From Pseudocercospora fijiensis CIRAD86 (taxonomy: Eukaryota > Ascomycota > Dothideomycetes > Mycosphaerellales > Mycosphaerellaceae), in assembly GCF_000340215.1 (NCBI RefSeq), contig NW_006921534.1:868001-932000 (forward strand): 64,000 nt of DNA. Direction: 5' to 3'. The position numbers were made by a program, and so were the translations under genes. The notes under the pieces are model-generated. The model was not told the DNA's origin, ran no database searches, and worked only from the letters and a program-made list of their open reading frames with translations. This document shows, piece after piece, positions 45,930 through 56,149 of this stretch; the stretch's first letter is position 1, and each line of letters begins with the position of its first letter.

Positions 45930-48155
45930 TTCTTCGATCTTAAGGTTTTTTAATTCCTCGATTAACTCCTTTAGTATAATCTTTAGTAACCTACCTTAGC
46001 GATTCTAGTAGAGGAGATAGTATCGGAATACTATAATAGATTCGAAGGTAGTAGGCGAGTATATTCGATTAAAGCGGCCCTAGTAACGAGCGATACTAAA
46101 AGACCTCTTATAGCCTATACCTACGCTCGGGATAGCGAGGACGTCCCGAGCGACCGACGCTATCGTTAGAAACTTAGGCTCTAACCGCTGCTATATAGCG
46201 AGAATATCGTCTCCGAATTCGTCTAGAAGACCGGTAAGATTTAGAGATTATTAGCCCTCTTTCCGAGCCTACGGATTTATACTTACTTACGCGCCGATAG
46301 AGATCGAACTCTTCTTTATTTACTTTAGTAGTTGCTTCCTCTTCTGCCTCTACTTCCTACCTACGAAATAGGTATAATATTAGAGCCTTCTAAACCTTCT
46401 TTTTCTTTATAGGAGCTGTATTTAGACTAGTTTCTTTCCGACGCTCGTAGAATATCTTTTCTAGAATAGTCTAGTAATACTTCGGCTATACCTCGTCCCT
46501 CTTCTATTCCGGCCTCTACTAGTATATATCCTTTTCTACCGGGTTAAGTAAGTATATAACGCTATAGATATCCCCGAACGACTTAAAGGTAGTACTATAA
46601 TATTTATATAACTTAGTATAGGAGGTGTCTATAGCTTTCGTTATAGCTACTTTCTAAGGAACGCTCTTCTTAGCTAGCTTAGCTATAGTTTCCTCGAGCT
46701 CGTTAAGGAGCTAGTTATAGTACGTAAAGATAAGGTAGATCGTCGGTCCTCGGGTTCTTCTAATCGTAGTAGTAACCTTCGCGTAATGCTTACTAATATC
46801 GACGAGATACTCTACTTAGCGCTATTTAGCGGCGGTAAGGCCGAGCTACTTAATACCCTCGGAACTCTAATAGATCTCGAGAGCGGTACGTAAAGTATAT
46901 CCCTTCGTAACTATATAGAAAGTCGAATCGAACTAGGTCTTAACGTCTTAGATAAAACGGAGTAGGCGCTAAGGAGGCCGCTTTTGCTATCGCTTATTCT
47001 ATACGATATTCTAGGTATCGGTTTTAGGGCGCTCGATTAGGTTCTTTTAAATAGCCTCGAATCGGTTATATCTCTATAAGCTCGAGTTCGTATATATTAC
47101 TAGACGACGAAGCTAGAGAAAAAGAGTTAGAACTATACTAGGTTACCGGCTATAGGTGCCGGCTACGGACAAAAGTTATACCTTATATAAAACGAGAGCG
47201 AGGCTCTCTACCTTATCCCGTCTTATTACTATAATAAGTTTCTCGACTTTCGACTTTGCTTTATCCTTATCTAGGATCTTCTATTAGTCGTCGTTTAATA
47301 GTATAATTTTAAGCGTCTTAAAGAGGGCTCGGATCGCGATTTAAACTGTATAAGCGAGGTAGGGAAACTTCTATAGGGATATAACTAGTAACGACGTCGG
47401 CTCCGATTTAATAGGGCTAGGGCTATTAATAGGCTCCTCTTTATCGTTATTATCGTGCGTATTATCGTACGTATCCGGAATCGTAGCGAGCTTAACATTC
47501 GGAAGATTAAGCTAGATTATAGACCTTATAATCTCCTCTACGTACTCGACCCTATCGATATAATTAGTAATTTTAAAGATATATACGAGTGAATTGTATA
47601 TACAACGCCTTATATAATGTTCGATTATTACTAGCGTTATCCGTAGTAATCGAGATTAGTTTCGTTGTTACGCTTACCCTATCTATTGCCGTATAGACAA
47701 GCTTCGCTATATCCTTACTAGTATAGGAACCTAGAATTTCAGGGAATCCGATTATAAGTTCCTAGAGTTTCTAATCCGAATTGATAAAGTATAGTATAAT
47801 CGAGAGGAAGGAGGCTCTTATAGTCCGGCTTAACTAGCTATCGATAGTAATAGCTACTCGGCGAGTATTACGGAGGATCTCCCGAATATCGTCTAACGTA
47901 GCCTCTTTATTCTTTTCGAATATAATACGCTAGGTTATCGCGCCGAGAAATAGGGGAGGGTAGTTTATAAGATATAGGTATATCTTCTATATAGACTCCC
48001 TTTCGTAGAAGTCTTCCGGAAGACCGTTTATAGCTAGTATTTCGTTTGCTAGTTGCTTAAAGTCTTCGGGGGAGAAATCGGTAGCCTTTAATCCTAGAGC
48101 TTCCTTAAGCGTAGCCTATAATAATTAGCTAGACCTCTACGGTTGATTTAAGTAG
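45930..48155 (-). pseudogene. hAT transposase, RIP-inactivated
   Basis: A cut-and-paste transposase of the hAT superfamily (RNase H-like fold with DDE acids and a C-terminal dimerisation domain). Reading down the minus strand: EALGLKATDFSPEDFKQLA near 48,080; the first catalytic region TIDS-stop-LSRTIR near 47,825-47,855; GFPEILGSYTSKDIAKLVY near 47,700-47,760; and the classic ITTDNASNNRTLY near 47,620-47,650. An insertion-domain-like part with KGYTLRTALEIY is near 46,870. LLNELEETIAKLAKKSVP lies near 46,670-46,720 and LNPVEKDIY near 46,530. The dimerisation domain (ARDVLAIPSVGVG, then SFSIARY and SPTTFESIIVFRYYL) is near 46,030-46,150. Stops mostly replace W and Q. No BED zinc finger was found upstream. 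Confidence 0.88.
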
Positions 48156-48242
48156 CCGGAATCTATAGCCGGAATCTGTAGCCGGTAGCTATAGCCGGTA
48201 GCTATAGCCGGCAGCTATAGCCGGTAGCTATAGCCGGTATTT
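48153..48242. repeat. 13-bp minisatellite of the TAGCCGGTAGCTA type
   Basis: About seven units. The central ones read TAGCCGGTAGCTA or TAGCCGGCAGCTA, with more diverged units on the left. It lies just upstream of the transposase frame. Related short runs are scattered through the element. Confidence 0.85.
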
Positions 48243-48299
48243 TAGAAGATATACCTCTTTCTAGAACGCTATATCTATATTAACTCTCCTCTCTCCTTA

Positions 48300-50130
48300 A
48301 GATTCCCGATACCGTTTAGAATAGAGATAGTTTATAGGCAATAAGTTCCTATCCCCTAGTTTTAGGTATTTTAAGATTGAACCGTAGAAGTTATAGACAA
48401 TTACTAGTTAACCTTTAAGTCGAGAAGTCGTATAACGGTATAATGCCCCCTCTATAAAGAACTTCTAGAATATATCCGTTCGCTCCTTACTCCCCTATCG
48501 CATCGAGTACTTCCGGAGTTTATACTCCTTTAAACGTAGGTATAAAGGGAACTATATCTTATAGACCTATTAATTAAACTGCTCTATATACTCGGGTTTT
48601 TAAAGATACGCCTAGCTAGCCTTTTCGAAGATTTCCGGGTTAATACTCGATGTTCTTATATCTCCGAACAACCTTCTACTTAGACTCCGTAAAGGTAAGG
48701 ACTAGGTAGTAGTACCCTATAATAAATTCCTACTACTAGGATTCGGAGAGGATAAATCTAGCCCTAATCGTCGTCTAGGACTCGATAGGCTCGAAGGTAA
48801 GTATACGACCTCCTCTCGACGTTATCGCAATCTCGCTCGTATACTAGACTATTTCGACTATCGTCTCGTTGTTACCCTTCCTAGTATAGCGCTAAGTATA
48901 TATATAATATCGGTCGGCATATTTTAAGGTTTCGTATAGTAAGGTAAGGACTTAGGAGTAGTAGATATATACTAGTAGCTATAGGGAAACACCCTTTCTT
49001 TTATAGTATCGTATCGTTAGGAATAGCTAGGTAGTAAATAGCTAGCTACCTTTTTTTTATTTCCTAGCTACCTAACTACTAGATTTTTTTTTCCTAGCTA
49101 CCCTAGCTAGCCTAACTACTAGAATTTCTTTCTTAGCTACCCTAACTACCTAAATTTTGCCTTCTATACGGCGGCTCTCTCCTACTAACGGAACCGAGCT
49201 ACTATACCTAACGAATCTAAGCTCGTTTTTAGTCTTAATCTATCCTCTTTCGGTATAAGATACTCGATAAGCAAATACTTAGGCCGAGTCTAACTACGAA
49301 ACCTAAGACTAACTAATAGCTCTATTAACTAATCCTAATCCTCGAACTCCTTCCGCTTCTTAGTAAAGACCTTAAAGAGCGCTCGAGCTTCGTCGGGTAC
49401 CTACGGAGTAGTCGAGATAAAGCCGTATCGCTAGAATAGGTAATCCTTCGGAGGCTTATATAGAGATTTAGAGAATTCTAACGCTAACCTGTCCTACTAG
49501 TAGCTTAGATTCCGGATATAAGCCCTCTCTGCCTTAGTAAAGATTTTATATAGTAGTAGCACTCTACCTTCGAGAAACGCTTTCTATTTAACTGTTAGTA
49601 TCTGCCGGCTACGAACGCCGGCTATATATGCCAAGTATAGAATAATTACCTATACCCCTTCCTCCTATAGTAATACTTCTACCGTCCCTAGATACCTAGC
49701 CCTAATCGCATTAATCGTAAGCTACTTTGCCTTTATAGACGTAAAGGCTTCGCTCTAATACTAATAAAGAAACTTCTACTCTATATCGAGGATATAAAGA
49801 CGACTAGTCTCGATTCTAATCCTTGCTAGCTTTTCGTAGTAGCTTTAACTATAATTTTCTAGATTAATAGGACTTATACCTTAGCCCTTTACTAGTATCT
49901 CGTCTCTTTAACTGTACTCGATCTACTCCTAGCGCTTATCGTCTATAGCGTTAGGCCCTAAGACTGTACCTATTACTAGATCGACGTATAGTATCTCCTC
50001 GCTTTTTTTAGTTCCTTTATTCGTAGTATTAAGCTCTATCGCGGTATCCTAAACTCTAGTATTATTGTTCTCGGCTATCTAAATATCTCCGTTACTATCG
50101 GTCGTATCGATAGAGGTAGCGGCTATAGGT
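48300..50130 (-). pseudogene. Unrecognised coding-like segment in the hAT element
   Basis: On the minus strand long coding-like stretches can be read if TAG/TAA are taken as lost Q or W. Examples are LARIRIETSRLYILDIE near 49,800, FTKAERAYIRNLSY near 49,510-49,550, FSKSLYKPPKDYLF near 49,430-49,470, and ITSRGGRILTFEPIES near 48,780-48,820. At least one frame change seems needed between 49,200 and 48,900. No domain is recognised. It may be a second transposon gene or cargo. Most RIPped non-coding stretches nearby do not give such protein-like runs, but this is a judgement by eye. Confidence 0.4.
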
Positions 50131-50219
50131 CTAAATGCTATTAGTTAACATATTAAAGAAAAATATGCCGGCTATAGCTGCCGGCTACGGCTGCCGGCTA
50201 TAGCTGCTAGCTACGGCCG

Positions 50220-50590
50220 CTAGCTAGATTGACTTACGCTACTAGAACTTTACGCTCGAAAACTAGCCGCAATTCTTTCCTCCTCTTAGCCTTCTCTTAG
50301 GTTGTCTTCTTATTCTAACCTTTACTTTTTTCTATAGGCGCTAGCTATCGATAGAATGCCTTATTCCGCGCCTTTCTTCTCTTATCCTTAGCTCTTTTAT
50401 CCTTATCTATCTTCTCCTTTCTCTCGCGGTCTTGTACGGAATTCTTCTTCGTAGAGTACTCCTCTTTAGTTTTGCGCTTTTTAGTTAGACGCTTAGGTAA
50501 AATAAACTCGCGGTCTTTAGTTCTATCTTCTATTTAGCGCGCGGCGCGCTTCTCTTTTACTATTATAAGGAAAAGGGGCGGGGGCGTAGC
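50220..50590 (-). pseudogene. Lys/Arg/Glu-rich segment, possible N-terminal part of the hAT accessory ORF
   Basis: The minus strand reads a highly charged protein with TKDREFILPKRLTKKRKTKE and ERKEKIDKDKRAKDKRRKAR. It is like a nuclear-localisation or nucleic-acid-binding region, or a coiled coil. It precedes the 48,300-50,130 segment and could be the same gene. Confidence 0.4.
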
Positions 50591-50709
50591 GTATAGTAGT
50601 TATTATAGGTATAGGTATAGAGGAAGAAGTTAAAAGTATAAGAATATCGCAAAGCCCTAATTATTGCCGCCTACGTAACGTTATATAAGTAAGCTTTCGC
50701 AACTACGGC

Positions 50710-50914
50710 AACTACCCCCTAGTAATAGCAACTACGCCCTAGTAACGGTAACTACGCCCTAGTAACGGCAACTACGCCCTAGTAATAGTAATAGAGCGTA
50801 GTAAATATAACCTAGTAACTATTATAGCCGGCAATCGTAGCCGGCAGTCGAATAAGAGTGTCCTTATAGCAAAACTACGCCCTAGTAACAGTAACTACGC
50901 CCTAGCAACGGCAA
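50710..50914. repeat. 20-bp subterminal repeats, unit AACTACGCCCTAGTAACGGC
   Basis: Four head-to-tail units at 50710-50789 and two more at about 50,875-50,914. The two groups are parts of a larger duplicated block that also contains TATAGCCGGCAAT and GAGTGTCCTTATAG. They lie within 450 bp of the right terminal inverted repeat. Confidence 0.8.
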
Positions 50915-51133
50915 AAGAGCATAGTAAATGTAATAGAGTTACTATTATAGCCGGCAATTGTAGCCGGTAGTCGAATAAGAGTGTCCTTATAGTAAAACTA
51001 ATATAGTCTCTAGTTCAAACTAGGAATCTATATAGTTCGAAAAAACTAAACCGGAACTAGGGAGCTAGTTCGCCGCTAAGAAACTAAACTATATACGTTT
51101 AGTAGTTCGGAAACCGAACTACTACGGGGTCTA

Positions 51134-51375
51134 TAGGCTTCTTTAGGACTAGATTCCGTACGGCTACTTATACGGGAGCTACGAGGTCCCTTTAAGGCAC
51201 TTGCGGTATCGTCCGGAGCGATATCGTTATCTTCTTCGTTATCGTCCTAAAGTTAGTCTCTAGGTCCGGTAGGGAATGTTTGTTCTTCTACTAGAGGGTT
51301 AATATTAGGACCTTTTCCCTTAGATAACGATATACCGGTTCCGCCGGCGGCCTTACTACTTCCTTTAGGAGGCAT
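51134..51375 (-). pseudogene. 5' end of an unidentified ORF cut by the hAT element
   Basis: From ATG 51375 the minus strand reads MPPKGSSKAAGGTGISLSKG, then a polar, acidic stretch with few RIP stops, and reaches the hAT end in an open frame. It resembles the N-terminus of a retroelement gag. No continuation was found left of 41,200. Confidence 0.35.
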
Positions 51376-51766
51376 AGTACTAATAAGTAGGTAGTGCTAC
51401 GTTAGGAGTAGGTACGTTAGTTAGAGGTGCTTTCGGGTAGCTTAGAGGCACCTCGAAGGGGCCTAGTAGGTACCGACGACGTAGGTACTACTATTTAGAG
51501 GTCGTACTTAGTACGGCTATACTCCTAAGGAGGATTCGGAGGCGATATTCTATAAGAAAGTAGTATATAGGGAGTATTAATACGAGCGAATAGTAGTCTT
51601 AGTATTTAACGATATCGCCGAAGGAACGAACGATTCTCGAGGTAGGAATAGGCGCCTTATCCTATAGTGCTAAGAGTTAGGTAACTCGGGATTACCGGCA
51701 AGGCACCTCTAGGGTGCCTTATAGGTGCCTAGTAAGGGTCTCGGCGGTATAGAAGGGTATTCCCTT

Positions 51767-53436
51767 ATAGAGTATAGAAGGCTATCTTCTATTTATCGCC
51801 CTTACGAATATAGATACGATAGTACGCATCCTTAATGTCTAATATAGTATAGAAATAGGCGCTAGAAAGGCGATCGAGGGTCTTATTAATAAGCGGAAGT
51901 AGATAGCGGTCCTTAATAGTAATAGCATTAAGCCTACGATAATCGATATATAGGCGTAGGCTACTATCCTTATTTAGTACGAATAGGATAGGTATACTAG
52001 CAGGGCTGTTACTATACTAAATTCGACTATTAGCTAGGTTCTTATCTAGGTACTTACGTAATATAGCAAGCTCTCGTTTACTAAGGTTGTAGAGTAGCCT
52101 AAAAGGGACCTCTTTACCCTCTATAATATTAATCTTATAATCTGTCTCTTTAAATATAGGCAATGTCGATGCTAGGTAGTATTTAAATATATTAATATAG
52201 GTTTCTCGAACAGGCTATAGTATACGAGCAAGCTAGTTAGGATCTATACTATTAGGGGGTAAAGGTTTATCGTTATCTCTACCGAGAAGATTAGCCGTCG
52301 GATTAGCTAAGGCAGGTATTAGGCTGCCGATAAATAGGACCCGGATATTGTTAGGACACTCGCTAATATTAATATATTTAATGTCCTCTCTCCTAGCAAT
52401 TCTAAATCGCTACTATTAGCTGCCTAAGTCTATAACTATAGCATAGTGCTTAAGAATAGGGTTACTAATAACAATATCGGATAGAAGGTTGTCTATGTCT
52501 ACTACGTAGGTAGTGAAATCTATCTAGTAAGCGCTCGTTGCCGAGGTCGTCTCTTAGAACTATAGGAATATAGTAAGCCCTATAGGTTAAGTGCCGAGCG
52601 TTATTAAACTAAGCAAGGGTTAGTATGTTAGTTCTAGGCAATTATCGGAGGTCTAATTGCTTAGCTAGGTAGTAATTAATAAGGGTACTAACCGAATTTC
52701 CTAGATCTAGTATAACCTTAGTTTTATAGTTAGTTCTATACGTGTCCTATATAAGACAGGTACGTATAATAGCTAGTACAATGTCGATAGTTTTACGCCG
52801 TACAAGGCTAATAGTTAGTGCGGCGCTTATTCTTTTTTCGACTAATTAAAAGGGCCGATAGGGGTAGCGTTAGCGGCTAAGAGGTGTTTCCTATACTTAG
52901 CGGAAGTACGGTCAATTCGGGCCTAGTCCTTAGGTTTATTATATTAGCCTAGTAGGTAGCTAGTACTATCGCAGTTAAAGCACTTTAATCTAGTTAGGGG
53001 GTTGCTATAACCGTTATTACTACTATTATTAGTCGAGCGGTTAGTATTATAGGGATACGAGCCCCTTCTACGGCCCCTATCGCGGCCTCCTCTATATAGC
53101 CGCCGGCTACGGCCTCTTCTATAGTTATTGTTACTATTCCTATTATTAGCACTATTGTTCTAGTAGGAACCTTAGTTTCCTCCGCGGGTACTACGATTGC
53201 TACGGTTAGTACTAGCTAGTCGGATCCTCGATTCTAGTCGTTACTAAAGCTAAATAGCTCGTTTAGCTATTTCCACTTTAACTATAAATTGAATGCGTAT
53301 AAGGTTAGCTTATTTAAATATACGGCGGCGGTCTAATTTAAGGATAAGTTCCTATCTAAGCTTAGGGCGTATTTCCGAGATCTATATAGAATTAGTCTTA
53401 GCCGGAAGGTTATCCTTAAGGGTCTTTAAATAGGCC
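51767..53436 (-). pseudogene. Second, truncated copy of gypsy element 2 (gag zinc knuckle to RT)
   Basis: Aligns by eye with 4,729-6,388 in the same orientation, covering the gag zinc-knuckle region, protease and the N-terminal part of RT. Most differences are transitions. The left end breaks inside RT and the right end inside gag (near 53,436), so both termini and all LTRs are missing. Between 51,376 and its left end the sequence is RIPped with no recognised content. Confidence 0.85.
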
Positions 53437-55975
53437 TCGAATAAGCAGAATATATAGTTATATAGAGTATATATTTACAAAGTATTAGAAGCTATAGTAG
53501 TAGTAGCAAACTAAATAGCAATAAGCTTACTTCTTTCGCTAATTATCGTATTCGCTATTTTATTAATAATATTAGCTACTAGGATCCTATAATGTTCTAT
53601 ATATATATATAGTAGTTTATATATAGTGCTAGATATCCCTAGCTTGAATTTTACAATTAGATTTATAGATAATAGAACTAGGCATTCTTAAAGTAATCGA
53701 ATTTATAAAAGCTTATCCCTATTTATAAAAGCTTATCCCTAAAATACAAGTTCCTAACTAATTTCTAGACTCCTATACGAACTGTAAACTAGCTAGGATC
53801 CCTAGACTAGCTATCTAAATAATAATTAGTAGCTCTAGTCGTTTCTAGAAAACTCTAGAGATCCGTAGAATCTAAAATTATATTAAAGACTACTCTCTAT
53901 TAGAATACTAGAATCTCAACTTATTCGAACCCTCTATAGCTACTACTAGTACTCTAGCTAATTAGAAACTAGGATAGAACCTAATTAGCCCTAAAGTTTC
54001 TCCTAGAATTTTAAATTAATATCCTATAAGACCTAGTTGTTAAACTAGATCGAGATAATACTAGCTAATAAACTTAGGCTTAGGTATATTAGATCTGTAT
54101 TAGATTCGTATTAGATTAGAGTTTAATACGATGGATTCCTAATTAAGAAGATAGTAAACCTATATAGATAAGCTATACTAAGATTTAGGTTTCTCGCTTC
54201 TTTCCTTTTCTATTTAATATCTATCGCTATTAGAACTTAGAGTATTTATACTTAAACTTAAAATACTTCTTCGCTAAACTAGACTTAAAAAATTTAGGAT
54301 AAAGATAAAGCGGCGTAAGTTCTAATAATAATCCCCTATAGTAATAAGGAATCTAGTTGTTTACTATAGTTCTTACTAAAGTACGCTAGTAAGTATATTT
54401 AGTATAATAACGATAGGATGTTAATATGCTAATGTTTTAGTACGAGACTTGATACTATATTCTGTTATAACATTTCTCTACTAACTATAAAAGCTATAAA
54501 GGCAATATACTATATATAGCCGAGCTATAACTTGATCTAGTAGTTTTAGCGGTAAGGCCGCGCTATAGGAGTATAGCTTACTACTATAGTAGGTTTCTCT
54601 ACTAGGGCTACTACTTTACAATATCGGCGGCAATCTTATCTATAGATAATCTAAAATAGTAATCCTCTATAAATCGAAGCGTTATAGACCGGCGATAGAT
54701 CTATTAAATAGTTATTAGACGGAAACTATTTAGCGTAAATAATTATCCTAGTTTACCGAGGGCGATTACTAAAGCATTATTGTCTCTTTACTATCTATAA
54801 ATAGCTCTTCTTATTTACTTAGATATAGTAGCAATAGTTATTTCCTTAGTAGATAAGCCTTGTCTAGTTTACTATACTTATATTTTATAATAGTGCCTTT
54901 ATATTAAGCACTTGCTATATTTATACTTATAGTAGTACTTATTATAGAGCCCTTCTTCTCGCTTTATTCTACTATAAAGGCTAAAGTACTCTTTACTTAG
55001 CTAGTTCTTTTACCTCTTAGATAGCGTATCTAGTATTTGATTAAGTTGTTTTCGCGATATTCCTACTATAGAAGAATAAGGTATTTATAGCTACTATAAA
55101 TAATATAACCTCTAGTACTCCGTATATAATCTTTTAAAGAGTTAAGATTTAGGTATCCCCTAAGTCGTACGTTCTTCTATATAGTTAAGTACGGCTTCTC
55201 TAACTACTAACTACTCGTAGCTATAATTAAAGCCTAATATAGATTAATATAGCGAGAGATAGAATTCAACTAATATACGGAGCTTATATAGATTTAGGAA
55301 GACATCGGGCTAAAGCTAGAGTAGATGTTATCTCTTCTCTTCTTAAATGGCTTTAGTAGTACTAGGAGGGCGTTTGTATATAAGATATAAGGCACTAGCT
55401 ACCGTGTTCTACGTAGAAGGGAAGATTGTAGTCTATACGGCTTCTACTAGAATTATAGTCCTCCTACTACTAGAAGGTATAGTAGCTTTCTATCGCTTTA
55501 GGTAATCTATTAATAGTATAGAGATATTATAGTTTATGCTAAGGATAGGTATATTAGATATAGACGTAGTTAGGGAGGCTATGTTAGTTGTCTTAAACAA
55601 GACGCCTTTATAGCGTTAGTATAACACTATAGTCGCCTATTACCTTATATAGGACTTGAAAGGGATGACTAACTAGTAGACTAAATTACAGTTTAGTAGC
55701 TTTCTACTACTATTTAGCAGAGGTTTTATATAGTATTTACTAATCGAAGTTCTAGAAGAGATTATATACGGTTAAAGGGATTAGTAGCTATCTTTTATAC
55801 TATACCTATACTATTCTAAATAGATAATAAGATACTATATCTAGGAGAGTATAAGAGCTAGTAAGATATAAGAGTTAGAAGCTAGGAAGTATTCGTATTA
55901 CCTTCTCCGATTAGTATACAATCTCCTATATACTAATTTACCTACTATAGCTTCTATAATATTTAAAGAGAGTTA
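53437..55975. other. AT-rich RIPped stretch, content unresolved
   Basis: Low in both CA and TG and poorer in CG than the elements to its left. Some minus-strand runs near 54,950-55,400 look protein-like (for example SLKDYIRSTRGYIIYSS), but no family is recognised. A 20-bp unit is duplicated at 53701-53740. Confidence 0.4.
53701..53740. repeat. 20-bp direct duplication
   Basis: ATTTATAAAAGCTTATCCCT occurs twice head to tail. Confidence 0.9.
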
Positions 55976-56149
55976 CTAATACTAGATAGATAGATATTTC
56001 ATTTGCCTGTTGTAGTGCCTTTCGGCCTATGTAGGTCTGTTTCTATATATTGTTTTAGGTAGGAAACCAACTTAGTTAGTAAAAACCTCCCTCCTGTCCT
56101 ATTTATAAGTGTTGATCTTCCTTGTTTCCTTGTTCTCCTTCCTCTAGGG

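Larger units (their letters stand above)
41200..51133 (-). mobile_element. 9.9-kb hAT-family DNA transposon with 20-bp terminal inverted repeats, RIP-inactivated
   Basis: TAGACCCCGTAGTAGTTCGG at 41200-41219 recurs in exact inverse at 51114-51133. Both ends hold subterminal repeats. Inside, a hAT transposase is recognisable on the minus strand at 45,930-48,155, and further minus-strand coding-like sequence lies at 48,300-50,590. I found no clean 8-bp target duplication: the left flank reads CTTTTTAG and the right TAGGCTTC. The parts 41,282-43,700 and 44,423-45,900 hold no domain I recognise. At 9.9 kb it is far longer than a usual 3-5 kb hAT element, so it either carries cargo or contains nested, undetected insertions. 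Confidence 0.8.
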
